Source: JAUILH01 sp965230535 (GTDB lineage: Bacteria; Bacteroidota; Bacteroidia; Flavobacteriales_D; JAUILH01). From it: DNA of 64,000 nt. The stretch spans positions 1,736,001 to 1,800,000 of the forward strand of contig OZ246009.1 in assembly GCA_965230535.1 (NCBI GenBank), read 5' to 3'. Under the pieces are notes generated by a model. That model had not been told where the DNA came from. It saw only the letters and a program-made list of their open reading frames with translations, and searched no databases. Positions within the stretch are counted from its first letter, which is position 1; each line of letters opens with the position of its first letter. Positions 26,333 to 36,043 of this stretch are shown here, one piece after another. The position numbers and the translations under genes are program-made.

Positions 26333-28237
26333 GTGTCGACACGTCATCGCATATTGAGCTTTGTTTTATTATTCGGTCTGTCACTGATCGGACTGAGTCA
26401 ATTCACCGTAAACCCAGCCAAAACGAAATACATCTATCACCATCGTGATTTCCCAAATGGTGTGAACGATTTGTTTGCGGGTTCAGGAAAATGCGCTGGC
26501 TGTCATGGACATGACCCTCAGCAAATATCAAGTGTGGACGCCGATAGTGTTGATATCAATGTGGTAGATGATTGGGCTCATTCCATGATGGCAAATTCGG
26601 CCAAAGATCCTTTCTGGAGAGCAAAGGTGAGTCATGAAGTTTTGGTAAACCCAGGGCATCAGCTTGACCTTGAGGACAAATGTTCATCCTGTCACGCACC
26701 ATTGGGACACTTTAATGCAAAACATAATGGTCAGACACATTACGCCATTTCAGATATGACCGCAGATTCAATCGCACTTGATGGCGTGTCATGCAGCGCG
26801 TGTCATCAATTAGATCCTCAGAATCTTGGGAAGACATTCTCCGGTGACATTGCTTATGATACCAACAAAATAATTTGGGGCCAATATCAAAATCCTTTTT
26901 CCGCTCCAATGTTGAGTTTCGTGGGGTTTGATGCTCAGTATGGAAGCCATGTTGGTCAATCGGAGATGTGCGCCTCATGCCATACCTTAATCACGAAAAC
27001 AGCCGACCTGTCAGGAAATTATACAGGGGACGAGTTCATTGAACAGGCAACATATCATGAGTGGTTGAACTCAGTTTATAATACTGTGGGTGGAAAAACT
27101 TGCCAAACCTGCCATATGCCGGCAACTCAGGATGGGGTTTTATTATCCACCGATCATACCTTCCTGAACAAACGTTCTCCATTCTCAAAACACCATTTAG
27201 TTGGAGGGAATGCTTTTATGCTGGAGATCTTGAAAGACAACATAGACACACTTGATCTCAATGCCAATGTGGATGGTTTCAATACAAGTATAGACAGGAC
27301 TTTGACCATGTTGCAAGACAGTTCTCAAAACTTGAGTTGTGTAGAGTTATCAAGAACAAGTGATACCGTATTTTATGAAGTAGAAATTGAGAATTTAGCC
27401 GGACATAAATTGCCTTCGGGTTATCCAAGCCGACGAATGTTCCTTCAATTTGTCGTAATGGATTCTATAGGAGATACTTTGTTTCAATCCGGCACCTGGG
27501 ATTCAAATTATGAGGTGAATGGACACGATACAAACTATGAACCGCATTATACTATGATCAATGACCCTGATCAGGTTCAAATTTATGAGATGGTTTTTGG
27601 AGATGTGGCCATGAACAAAACCACCATTTTGGAAAGAGGTTTTCAGGTTTATAAAGACAACAGAATTCCGCCAAAAGGGTTTACAAATACCCATTATACG
27701 TATGATACCGTTCGAGTTGAAGGGAATGCTTTAAGTGATGTTAACTTTAACTATAATGGGACTCAGGGATCTGGTGCTGATGCTATTGAATACCATGTTG
27801 CTCTGGATGGATATGCCGGTGATTTGAATGTCATTTGCAGAACGTATTATCAAACGGCTCCACCTGCCTGGATGACAGAAATGTTTTCTCATTCTTCGCC
27901 CGAAATTGATCATTTCAAAAGTATGTTTGATGATGCAGATCGAACACCAATATTGATGAAGCAGGTATTACTGGGAGATATATTCACCGGCATTACACCT
28001 GTACCTAACAAAGTTGAATTGAGTCTGTATCCCAATCCATCAGACGGCAGATTTGAAATTTCAGGCGTAGAAGAATCTCAAATTCAAACCATACAAGTGT
28101 TCAACATGTCCGGAAGGCATATCGCAAACCTGGAACCCGGTTTACAGCACAAACTAGACGTGCCTTCAGCGGTATACCTGATTTTGATTCAACTAAATGA
28201 TGGGCAAAGAATCGTGAAGCAACTTGTGATTAACTAG
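26333..28237 (+). CDS. Five-heme c-type cytochrome with T9SS sorting tail
   Basis: This 634-residue protein starts at GTG with a signal peptide (FVLLFGLSLIGLSQ). Five CxxCH heme-binding motifs are visible: CAGCH (54-58), CSSCH (117-121), CSACH (154-158), CASCH (213-217) and CQTCH (257-261). A beta-rich middle domain follows (NLAGHKLPSGYPSRRMFLQF). The C-terminus is a T9SS sorting domain (LSLYPNPSDGRFEIS ... YLILIQLND). A multiheme cytochrome sent outside by T9SS suggests surface electron transfer. It may accept electrons from the quinoprotein encoded first in this operon. Its stop overlaps the convergent dehydratase gene by four bases. Confidence 0.9.
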   Translation: MSTRHRILSFVLLFGLSLIGLSQFTVNPAKTKYIYHHRDFPNGVNDLFAGSGKCAGCHGHDPQQISSVDADSVDINVVDDWAHSMMANSAKDPFWRAKVSHEVLVNPGHQLDLEDKCSSCHAPLGHFNAKHNGQTHYAISDMTADSIALDGVSCSACHQLDPQNLGKTFSGDIAYDTNKIIWGQYQNPFSAPMLSFVGFDAQYGSHVGQSEMCASCHTLITKTADLSGNYTGDEFIEQATYHEWLNSVYNTVGGKTCQTCHMPATQDGVLLSTDHTFLNKRSPFSKHHLVGGNAFMLEILKDNIDTLDLNANVDGFNTSIDRTLTMLQDSSQNLSCVELSRTSDTVFYEVEIENLAGHKLPSGYPSRRMFLQFVVMDSIGDTLFQSGTWDSNYEVNGHDTNYEPHYTMINDPDQVQIYEMVFGDVAMNKTTILERGFQVYKDNRIPPKGFTNTHYTYDTVRVEGNALSDVNFNYNGTQGSGADAIEYHVALDGYAGDLNVICRTYYQTAPPAWMTEMFSHSSPEIDHFKSMFDDADRTPILMKQVLLGDIFTGITPVPNKVELSLYPNPSDGRFEISGVEESQIQTIQVFNMSGRHIANLEPGLQHKLDVPSAVYLILIQLNDGQRIVKQLVIN

Positions 28238-29169
28238 AAAGGCAAATTGTTCAAATCAACGTTTCCACCAGAAATGACCACGCCAATTTTTTTGCCTTCG
28301 AATCCTGATTTTTTAATTGCTGCCAAAGCCACAGCACTGCTTGGTTCAACAACGATTTTCATGCGTTCCCAAATATCACGCATAGCAGCAATAATTTCAT
28401 CTTCCTCAACGAGAAAAATGTCTTTAACATGGATTTGGATAATTGGGAAATTGTGCACACCCAGGTACGTTTTTAAGCCATCTGCAACCGTTTGAGGATT
28501 CTCAGGTTTGAGAATTTTTCCTGCTTGTAAAGACCTCTTGGCATCATCGGCATTTGAAGGTTCGCCACCAAAACAGAGTGTATTGTTCCCAAAATAATGA
28601 CAAGCCAATGCACTTCCTCCTATTAGACCGCCACCGCCAACAGGAGTGAAAATGGCATTTAAATCAGAATGTAGCTGAAGTAGTTCCAGTGCTGCTGTGC
28701 CTTGTCCGATAATCACATCTTTGTTGTCCGAAGGATGTATAAATGTAGCACCCGTTTCCTGAACAATCTTTTCGGCAGCAGCTTCTCTGGCCTGAATTGT
28801 AGATTCGCTGATGGTAATGAGTCCGCCATAACCTTTAACCGCTTGTTTTTTTATTTCAGGAGCAGATTCCGGCATCACAATATGAGCTGTGATTCCCGTA
28901 GATTGTGCGGCCAATGATAAGGCCTGGGCAAAATTTCCCGATGAATGGGTCACAACACCTTTGGCCTTTTGTTCATCACTTAATTGAAGGAGAGCATTAA
29001 CCGCTCCGCGCATCTTAAAAGCGCCCATTCTCTGAAAGTTCTCACACTTAAAATAGATGTCGTTTTTGTAGAGCCTGTTAATACTCGAAGACTGTAAAAC
29101 AGGTGTGTTGTGGACAAAAGCTTTGATCCGTTCGTGCCCATCAATTAAAACCTGTTTCTCCGGAATCAT
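28234..29169 (-). CDS. Serine/threonine dehydratase (or serine racemase-like) PLP enzyme
   Basis: This 311-residue fold-type II PLP enzyme has its lysine in FQRMGAFKMRGA (Lys52). The substrate loop HSSGNFAQAL and the phosphate-binding loop TPVGGGGLIGG are clear, and the C-terminus ends with VVISGGNVDL. It lacks the C-terminal ACT regulatory domain of biosynthetic IlvA, so it is either a catabolic L-threo-3-hydroxyaspartate/serine/threonine dehydratase or a serine racemase. These cannot be separated from sequence alone. It lies three bases after ttcA on the same strand. Confidence 0.9.
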   Translation of the reverse strand: MIPEKQVLIDGHERIKAFVHNTPVLQSSSINRLYKNDIYFKCENFQRMGAFKMRGAVNALLQLSDEQKAKGVVTHSSGNFAQALSLAAQSTGITAHIVMPESAPEIKKQAVKGYGGLITISESTIQAREAAAEKIVQETGATFIHPSDNKDVIIGQGTAALELLQLHSDLNAIFTPVGGGGLIGGSALACHYFGNNTLCFGGEPSNADDAKRSLQAGKILKPENPQTVADGLKTYLGVHNFPIIQIHVKDIFLVEEDEIIAAMRDIWERMKIVVEPSSAVALAAIKKSGFEGKKIGVVISGGNVDLNNLPF

Positions 29170-29172
29170 AGT

Positions 29173-29982
29173 TTAGGCTTTAATCAGTTCTGGTAATAGT
29201 TGATCCGCTTCCAGATCCTCAAAATTGTGAATTGATGAATCAAGCAGATGTGTTGGTCTAACATTTTGCATAGCCGTAAACATGCTTTCCAATCTCCCAG
29301 GATACTTGTTGTTCCATGAGTTCAATAACTCCTTAACAGCTTGTCTTTGCAAACCTTCCTGAGATCCACACAAAGTACATGGGATGATAGGGTAGTTTTG
29401 CAATTCAGAAAACTTGGCAATATCAGATTCATCACAGTGAGCCAGCGGGCGAATTACTACGTGCTTCTTATTGTCAGTCAGATATTTTGGAGGCATGGTT
29501 TCCAATCTGCCACTATAAAATAAGTTCAGAAATAAGGTTTCCAGAATGTCATTTTTATGATGCCCCAGAGCCAGTTTATTGGCGCCTAATCTCTCAGCAG
29601 TGGTATATAAATTTCCTCTTCTCAATCTTGAGCACAGGCTGCACATAGTCTTCCCTTCCGGAATTTTTTCTTTTACAATGCTGTAAGTGTCTTTTTCAAC
29701 AATCTCGTACTTCACACCAATTTTTTCGAGATACTCTGGTAAGATATGTTCAGGAAACCCAGGCTGCTTTTGATCAAGGTTAACGGCAATAATCTCAAAC
29801 TTCATGTCACCAGACAATTGGACATATCTTAGCATGTCCAGCATAGTATAACTGTCCTTACCACCAGAGAGACAAACCATAATGAGGTCTCCGTCAGAAA
29901 TCATATTGTACTTAAGAACTGCTTCCCAAACATATTTGTGAAGTCTTTTACTTAAGCGATTATCCTTTTTTACACTAGCCAT
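29173..29982 (-). CDS. ttcA: tRNA 2-thiocytidine biosynthesis protein TtcA
   Basis: TtcA thiolates C32 of tRNA, using ATP and an iron-sulphur cluster. From ATG at 29982 the protein has 269 residues. The PP-loop SGGKDS is at 39-44. The first cysteine pair is in MCSLCSRLRRG and the second in IPCTLCGSQEG. A TTG at 30006 would add eight residues; the ATG matches the usual N-terminus. It is divergent from dnaE with about 135 bases between the two starts. Confidence 0.93.
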   Translation of the reverse strand: MASVKKDNRLSKRLHKYVWEAVLKYNMISDGDLIMVCLSGGKDSYTMLDMLRYVQLSGDMKFEIIAVNLDQKQPGFPEHILPEYLEKIGVKYEIVEKDTYSIVKEKIPEGKTMCSLCSRLRRGNLYTTAERLGANKLALGHHKNDILETLFLNLFYSGRLETMPPKYLTDNKKHVVIRPLAHCDESDIAKFSELQNYPIIPCTLCGSQEGLQRQAVKELLNSWNNKYPGRLESMFTAMQNVRPTHLLDSSIHNFEDLEADQLLPELIKA

Positions 29983-30119
29983 TCTTTCTAAAATTGGAAA
30001 TGGCAAAACTACGACATTTCATCTGTATTCTAAATTTAAAGTCGTCAGACAACTTATTAACATTGTCGGGCATCACACGCCTAAATTGCTTAATTTTATA
30101 TTAGAATTCTGAAGCACGT

Positions 30120-33100
30120 ATGTTCCTGATATTTGATACTGAAACCACAGGTCTCCCAAGAGACTATAAAGCACCTGTTACTGACACGGATAACTGGCCA
30201 CGTTGTATCCAGATTGCCTGGCAATTGCATGATGCGAAAGGTGCCTGCCTGGAACATGGTGCGTTTTTGGTTAAGCCGGATGGGTTCGACATTCCTTTCC
30301 AGTCGGAAAAAATTCACGGAATTTCTACAGAACTTGCTAAGCAACAAGGTGAGACCCTGGGAGATGTTATGGGAAAATTCCTTGAAGTTTTAGATAAAAC
30401 TCAGTTCATCGTTGGTCAGAATCTCGACTTTGACGTCAAAGTAGTTGGGTGTGAACTCTATCGTTTGGGAATTGAGTCTGATCTGGCAGAAAAGCCTGTA
30501 CTCGACACCTGTACTGAAGTCACTGCCAACCTTTGTAAGATTCCGGGTGGTAGAGGAGGCAAATTCAAATTACCGACCCTGACAGAGCTTCATGAGTTTT
30601 TATTTCAGGTACCGTTTTCAGAAGCGCATAACGCCACCGCGGATGTTGAGGCGACTACAAGATGCTTCCTGGAACTGGTTAGATTGCGCATATTCACTCA
30701 GGAAGAACTAGGTGTAGAAGAGCAATTCTTCAAAGATTTCATTGAGGCCAACCCTGCGACCATTGAGCTAATCGGACTTCAACATCAGAATCTAAAAGAA
30801 GAAAGTGCGAAACTTAAAACTGCACTGGATTCTGTTATTGACGCTGGTGACGTCTCTAAAAATCTGGATGCGCTAAAATCGGTCAGCTTTTCACATTTAC
30901 ATAACCATTCTCAATACTCCATTCTACAATCTACCACAGAAATTGGAGGATTGATTAACAAGGCTGCCGAGCATGGGATGCCTGCTGTGGCACTCACGGA
31001 CCTTGGGAATATGATGGCGGCTTTTCACTTTGTTAAGGCGGCTTTAAAGCACAACAAAGGCGTTAAAGAAAAACTTGAGAAGGCTGAAGAAGAAGGAAGA
31101 GTCTTGGATGTTAAGGAAGTAAAACCCATCCTTGGTTGTGAATTGAATGTTTGTAGAAATCATACGGACAAATCATTTAAGGATAATGGATTTAGGGTGC
31201 CGTTTTTGGCCAAGAATAAACGCGGATATCATAACCTGGCAAAGCTGTCCTCACAGGGGTATATTGATGGTTACTACTATGTTCCAAGGGTCGATAAAGA
31301 ATTGATTTTGTCGCTCAAAGGTGACATGATCGTGCTTACCGGAGGACATATGGGAGAAATCCCCAATTTGATTCTGAACGTTGGTGAAGAGCAGGCAGAG
31401 AAAGCTTTTTTGTGGTGGAAAGAGCACTTTGGTGATGACTTTTATGCCGAGTTAGGCAGACATGATATTGAGGAAGATCAAATAGTCAACAGAACACTTC
31501 TTAAGTTTTGTAAGAAACATGATGTTAAGTATGTGGCAGCTAACGATACTTTCTACCTTGAAAAATCTGATTCCAATGCACACGATATTTTGCTGTGTGT
31601 AAAGGAGGGCGAGAAGAAAAGCACACCAATTGGAAAAGGAAGAGGATTTAGATACGGATTCCCTAACGACAGCTATTATTTCAAATCTCAAAAAGAGATG
31701 AAGGAGTTGTTTAAGGATTTGCCTGATGCCATCATCAATACGAATGAGATTGTAGACAAGGTTGAAATATTTGATCTGGCTCAGGATGTTCTACTTCCTG
31801 CCTTTGATATTCCCGAACAGTTCATTCATGAAGAAGATCAGAAAGACGGTGGAAAAAGAGGCGAAAATGCCTATTTGAGACACCTGACTTATGAGGGCGC
31901 CAAAAAACGTTATGATGAGATCACCGATGACATTCGGGAGCGATTGGATTTCGAATTGGCAACCATTGAAAACACCGGTTATCCTGGATACTTTTTGATT
32001 GTATGGGACTTCATTGCGGAAGCTAGAAAAATGAACGTGTCCGTTGGACCAGGTCGTGGATCGGCTGCCGGAAGTGCGGTGGCCTATTGTCTCTGGATAA
32101 CCAACATTGATCCTATCAAGTACGATCTGCTATTTGAGCGTTTCCTGAATCCTGACAGGGTATCACTTCCCGATATCGATATCGATTTTGATGATGAAGG
32201 AAGGGGACGTGTGATCGATTATGTAATCGATAAATATGGAGCAAGCCAGGTAGCCCAAATCATTACCTATGGTACCATGGCGGCTAAGTCGTCGATTAGA
32301 GATACAGGTAGGGTTTTGGATCTGCCTCTGCCGGAAACAGATAGAATTGCGAAACTAATTCCGGATATCAAGCTCAAGAAACTATTTGGTCTCACAGAAG
32401 ATCAACTATCAGAGAAACTCAATGCCGAGCAAATGACTTTGGCCAACGAGCTCAAAGCCATTTACAAGAAAAGAGATTTAGAGGGAGAAACTGTTCGTCA
32501 GGCACATATGCTGGAAGGCTCGGTAAGAAATACGGGAATCCATGCCTGTGGTGTGATCATTACGCCAAGTGACATTCGAGAGCATATTCCCGTAGCCGTT
32601 TCCAAAGATGCCAATTTGTGGTGTACACAGTTCGATAACTCGGTTGTGGAAAATGCCGGACTCCTCAAGATGGATTTCCTTGGTTTAAAAACGCTGACTC
32701 TGATCAAAGATGCCATTGCCATTATTAAGGAACGTCACGGGATAGACATTGACCCGGATAAAATTCCATTGGATGATGTTGAGACCTACGAATTGTTCCA
32801 AAGAGGAGAAACGGTTGGAGTGTTCCAATACGAATCCACAGGTATGCAGAAGTACCTGAAGGAACTTAAGCCTACGGTATTTGCTGACCTTATTGCCATG
32901 AACGCCTTGTATCGTCCGGGACCGCTGGAATACATTCCATCTTTCGTTAAACGTAAACACGGTCTTGAGGAGATCAACTACGATTTGGAAGGTATGGAAG
33001 AGTACCTTGAGGAAACCTACGGAATTACAGTTTATCAGGAGCAGGTGATGTTGTTGAGTCAGAAATTGGCTGGCTTTACAAAAGGTGAAGCAGATGTCCT

Positions 33101-34475
33101 CAGAAAGGCCATGGGTAAGAAAATATTTGCGCTTCTGGCCACGCTGAAGCCTAAGTTTGTTAATGGAGGAAAGGAGAGAGGACACGATCCTAAAGTGTTG
33201 GAGAAAGTTTGGAAAGACTGGGAAGCATTTGCTGCCTACGCCTTCAACAAGTCCCATTCTACCTGTTACGCATGGGTAGCCTTCCAAACAGCTTATTTAA
33301 AGGCGCATTATCCTGCAGAGTACATGGCTTCTGTTTTGAGTAACAACATGAACGATATTAAGTCTGTGACTTTTTTCATGGAAGAATGCCGTAGAATGGG
33401 AACGCCTGTACTAGGACCGGATGTCAACGAATCCAACTACAAGTTTACGGTAAATGCCAAAGGAGAAATTCGTTTTGGATTGGGTGCCATTAAAGGAGTG
33501 GGGTCCGGTGCAGTTGAAGCTGTGGTAAAAGAAAGACTGGAAAATGGTCCGTATTCATCCATATTCGATTTGACCTCAAGAATTGATCTAAGATCTGCCA
33601 ACAAGAAAGCATTGGAGAGCATGGCACTGTCCGGAGGATTTGACTCTTTTGCTACCGTGCACAGAGCTCAGTATTTCGCGATGGATGGCAATTCAACCAT
33701 TCTTGAAAAGTCCATTAAATACGGAAATAGTGTTCAGGGATCTTCAGACTCAAGTCAGGTATCCATGTTTGGCGAAGATTCTGGGGTTGAAATTCCGGAA
33801 CCAAAAATTCCACCTTGCGAAGAGTGGACCAATCTTGAAAAACTGTCGAGAGAAAAAGAAATGATCGGAATTTATATTTCTGGTCATCCGCTTGACGATT
33901 TTAAATTAGAGATCAAACATTTCTGTACAGGCTCTGTGGCCAATACAACTCAATTAGAAAAATTCAGAGGTCGTGAGATTAAGTTTGCCGGAATTATGAC
34001 AGTGGCAGATCATAGAATGACCAGAAAGGGAACGCCATTTGGGTCTTTTGAATTGGAAGATTACTCGGGAAGTGCCAAGTATTTCCTGTTTGGAGAAGAT
34101 TACCTTAAAATGAAGCACTTTTTGAGTATTGGTAACTTCATCTATGCCAGTGGAAAAGTTCAGGCAAGAAAGTACAGAGACAATGAATTTGAATTTAAAA
34201 TTCATACACTGGAATTGCTTAACGATATTCGAGACAAGAAAGCTCAGGGCATTAGTTTATCTATCGCAGCAAGTGCTGTTGAGCCCGCTTTGATTGAAGA
34301 GATCAATGAAATTCTTTCTCAACATGAGGGCAGTCATATGCTCAAGTTTAAAGTATATGATAATCTTGAAAAGATTTCGGTGAATTTGCCTTCAAGAACC
34401 AAAAGAGTGAGTTTGAGCAATGATTTAATGGCAGATCTGGAGAAATTAAATGATGTTGAATACACCATTTTTTAA
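30120..34475 (+). CDS. dnaE: DNA polymerase III alpha subunit with fused N-terminal DnaQ-like exonuclease
   Basis: This 1451-residue replicative polymerase has a proofreading exonuclease fused at the N-terminus, typical of Bacteroidota. Residues 1-200 carry a DEDDh exonuclease (FDTETTGL with Asp5 and Glu7; HNATADVEAT near 170). A PHP domain starts near 258 (SHLHNHSQYSI). The polymerase core includes VGPGRGSAAGSAVAYCL and the catalytic PDIDIDFDDEGRG. Next are the finger region and an OB-fold near 1260 (REIKFAGIMTVADHRMTRKG). No separate dnaQ is needed for proofreading. The protein is complete, with no frameshift seen. Confidence 0.97.
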   Translation: MFLIFDTETTGLPRDYKAPVTDTDNWPRCIQIAWQLHDAKGACLEHGAFLVKPDGFDIPFQSEKIHGISTELAKQQGETLGDVMGKFLEVLDKTQFIVGQNLDFDVKVVGCELYRLGIESDLAEKPVLDTCTEVTANLCKIPGGRGGKFKLPTLTELHEFLFQVPFSEAHNATADVEATTRCFLELVRLRIFTQEELGVEEQFFKDFIEANPATIELIGLQHQNLKEESAKLKTALDSVIDAGDVSKNLDALKSVSFSHLHNHSQYSILQSTTEIGGLINKAAEHGMPAVALTDLGNMMAAFHFVKAALKHNKGVKEKLEKAEEEGRVLDVKEVKPILGCELNVCRNHTDKSFKDNGFRVPFLAKNKRGYHNLAKLSSQGYIDGYYYVPRVDKELILSLKGDMIVLTGGHMGEIPNLILNVGEEQAEKAFLWWKEHFGDDFYAELGRHDIEEDQIVNRTLLKFCKKHDVKYVAANDTFYLEKSDSNAHDILLCVKEGEKKSTPIGKGRGFRYGFPNDSYYFKSQKEMKELFKDLPDAIINTNEIVDKVEIFDLAQDVLLPAFDIPEQFIHEEDQKDGGKRGENAYLRHLTYEGAKKRYDEITDDIRERLDFELATIENTGYPGYFLIVWDFIAEARKMNVSVGPGRGSAAGSAVAYCLWITNIDPIKYDLLFERFLNPDRVSLPDIDIDFDDEGRGRVIDYVIDKYGASQVAQIITYGTMAAKSSIRDTGRVLDLPLPETDRIAKLIPDIKLKKLFGLTEDQLSEKLNAEQMTLANELKAIYKKRDLEGETVRQAHMLEGSVRNTGIHACGVIITPSDIREHIPVAVSKDANLWCTQFDNSVVENAGLLKMDFLGLKTLTLIKDAIAIIKERHGIDIDPDKIPLDDVETYELFQRGETVGVFQYESTGMQKYLKELKPTVFADLIAMNALYRPGPLEYIPSFVKRKHGLEEINYDLEGMEEYLEETYGITVYQEQVMLLSQKLAGFTKGEADVLRKAMGKKIFALLATLKPKFVNGGKERGHDPKVLEKVWKDWEAFAAYAFNKSHSTCYAWVAFQTAYLKAHYPAEYMASVLSNNMNDIKSVTFFMEECRRMGTPVLGPDVNESNYKFTVNAKGEIRFGLGAIKGVGSGAVEAVVKERLENGPYSSIFDLTSRIDLRSANKKALESMALSGGFDSFATVHRAQYFAMDGNSTILEKSIKYGNSVQGSSDSSQVSMFGEDSGVEIPEPKIPPCEEWTNLEKLSREKEMIGIYISGHPLDDFKLEIKHFCTGSVANTTQLEKFRGREIKFAGIMTVADHRMTRKGTPFGSFELEDYSGSAKYFLFGEDYLKMKHFLSIGNFIYASGKVQARKYRDNEFEFKIHTLELLNDIRDKKAQGISLSIAASAVEPALIEEINEILSQHEGSHMLKFKVYDNLEKISVNLPSRTKRVSLSNDLMADLEKLNDVEYTIF

Positions 34476-34670
34476 ATTTGGGATTTATATGAATGTTGAC
34501 AGAGGATTTGACCGTTTGTCAGTGATATAAGTCACATAAAGAAGCTAAATTTGGAATAGAAATACTATTTATGTCCTATTAAGATGCCATTATGACATGA
34601 AATTAACGATGGCAGATTTTTTGGAAAGGAATAATCAGTAACTTAGAACTAATAATTAAAAACAATACAA

Positions 34671-34988
34671 ATGGCAGTTGAATTTACAGATGCTAATTTT
34701 GAAGAATTAGCCATGCAATCAGATAAACCAGTAGTGGTAGATTTTTGGGCACAGTGGTGTGGTCCATGTAGAATGGTAGGACCAATCATCGATGAACTTC
34801 ATGGAGATTATGAAGGAAAAGCAGTAGTTGGAAAAGTTGATGTTGATAAAAATCCATCTATCTCCGCTAAGTTCGGTGTAAGAAATATCCCAACTGTACT
34901 ATTTATCAAGAACGGAGAAATCGTTGACAAGCAAGTTGGAGCAGCTTCAAAAGCAGCTTACCAGGAAAAATTGGATGCAATGATGTAA
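34671..34988 (+). CDS. trxA: Thioredoxin
   Basis: Thioredoxin reduces disulphides in cytoplasmic proteins. The 105-residue protein has the classical active site WCGPC (Cys30, Cys33). VDFWAQWCGPCRMVGP, the buried Asp, cis-Pro in NIPTVLFIKNG and a normal C-terminus are all present. It is a single-gene unit with a strong terminator. About 195 bases separate it from dnaE. TAAATTTG at 34546-34553 could be its -7 element, but no -33 TTG is well placed. Confidence 0.97.
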   Translation: MAVEFTDANFEELAMQSDKPVVVDFWAQWCGPCRMVGPIIDELHGDYEGKAVVGKVDVDKNPSISAKFGVRNIPTVLFIKNGEIVDKQVGAASKAAYQEKLDAMM

Positions 34989-35008
34989 TCCCATATCATA
35001 AGATTTAG

Positions 35009-35040
35009 AAACCCCGGTTGCATTGCAGTTGGGGTTTTTT
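35009..35040 (+). terminator. Rho-independent terminator of trxA
   Basis: AACCCC and GGGGTT form a G/C-rich stem about 20 bases after the trxA stop, followed by six T. Confidence 0.85.
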
Positions 35041-35041
35041 A

Positions 35042-35072
35042 TTGATAAAACATTTCGGATTCAGTATCTTTA
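35042..35072 (+). promoter_or_regulatory. Candidate promoter of the DUF58 gene
   Basis: TTG (35042-35044), 20 bases, then TATCTTTA (35065-35072) fits the Bacteroidota promoter with one mismatch. The ATG follows four bases later, so the transcript would be leaderless or nearly so. Confidence 0.5.
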
Positions 35073-35076
35073 ACAC

Positions 35077-35982
35077 ATGCCGATCGAAAAGCAGCACATA
35101 GCCAAGTTTGGAAGTTTGGAATTATTGGCCAAACAAGTGGTCGAAGGATTCATTACCGGTCTGCACAAAAGTCCGTTTCATGGATTTTCTGTTGAATTTG
35201 CGGAACATAGATTGTACAACACAGGAGAATCCACCAAGCATATTGACTGGAAGTTGTATGGCCGTACCGAAAAGCTGTTTGTGAAGCGTTACGAAGAGGA
35301 GACCAACCTGAGATGTCGAGTGATCATTGACGGGTCATCTTCCATGTACTTTGGTGAAGGAGACACCTCCAAAATGAAATTCTCAGTTCATGCGGCGGCT
35401 TCTCTTATTGAGCTTTTGAGAAAGCAAAGAGATGCCATCGGACTCAGTGTGTTCTCAGATAAAGTAGAAGTACATACGCCTGCAAAGAGTAGTTTATCGC
35501 ATCTGGCATTGGTATACGATGAGTTGAATAAGCTGTTGGATGCGGAAACCACAAACATGAAACCTACCAATGCGGTTGATGCCTTGCATGAAATTGCTGA
35601 TAAGATTCACAGAAGGTCTTTGGTGCTATTGTTTAGTGATATGATGGAAAGTGCTCGCGAAGACGATTTATATATGGCGCTTCAACACCTTAAGCACAGT
35701 AAGCATGATGTGGTCTTGTTCCACGTGATGGATTTTGAAAAGGAGAAAGACTTTAATTTTGCTAACAGACCCTATACATTCATTGATATGGAGACGGGAG
35801 AGAAGGTAAAGTTAAATCCACTTCAGATCAAAGATCATTTCAAGTCTCAAATGGAAGACTTTATGTCGAGAATCAAGTTGAGGTGTGGGCAGTTTAATAT
35901 CGACTTTGTGCCTTGTGATATTAATGAGGGTTACCATCAAATTTTAATGCAGTACCTGATCAAAAGATCGAGAATGGTATAA
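35077..35982 (+). CDS. DUF58 domain-containing protein
   Basis: This 301-residue cytoplasmic protein has the DUF58 core (STKHIDWKLYGRTEKLFVKRYEEETN) followed by a von Willebrand-type fold. That fold carries a partly degenerate MIDAS motif, IDGSSSMYF (about 87-95), and LLFSDMMES. DUF58 proteins are usually encoded with MoxR ATPases and are thought to act in protein maturation or stress assemblies. No moxR gene lies beside it here. It ends at a hairpin terminator shared with the convergent M56 gene. Confidence 0.9.
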   Translation: MPIEKQHIAKFGSLELLAKQVVEGFITGLHKSPFHGFSVEFAEHRLYNTGESTKHIDWKLYGRTEKLFVKRYEEETNLRCRVIIDGSSSMYFGEGDTSKMKFSVHAAASLIELLRKQRDAIGLSVFSDKVEVHTPAKSSLSHLALVYDELNKLLDAETTNMKPTNAVDALHEIADKIHRRSLVLLFSDMMESAREDDLYMALQHLKHSKHDVVLFHVMDFEKEKDFNFANRPYTFIDMETGEKVKLNPLQIKDHFKSQMEDFMSRIKLRCGQFNIDFVPCDINEGYHQILMQYLIKRSRMV

Positions 35983-36010
35983 AAAAAGAAGCGCCTTTTC
36001 AGACGCTTCC
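35981..36010 (-). terminator. Terminator of the M56/BlaI operon (convergent region)
   Basis: GAAGCG and CGCTTC form a stem between the DUF58 gene and the M56 gene. On the minus strand a run of seven T follows, so it mainly serves the M56 transcript. Confidence 0.7.
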
Positions 36011-36043
36011 TGATTGCTAAATTAAATCTAAGTTGATTTGGGA

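Noticed and set aside
32685..33287. 200-residue antisense frame inside dnaE
   Set aside because: It lies wholly within conserved dnaE coding sequence and has no recognisable domain or start context.
34501..34670. Possible FNR/CRP-type site and promoter upstream of trxA
   Set aside because: GTGATATAAGTCAC and repeated TTGAC motifs are imperfect and TAAATTTG lacks a well-spaced TTG; not specific enough to call.
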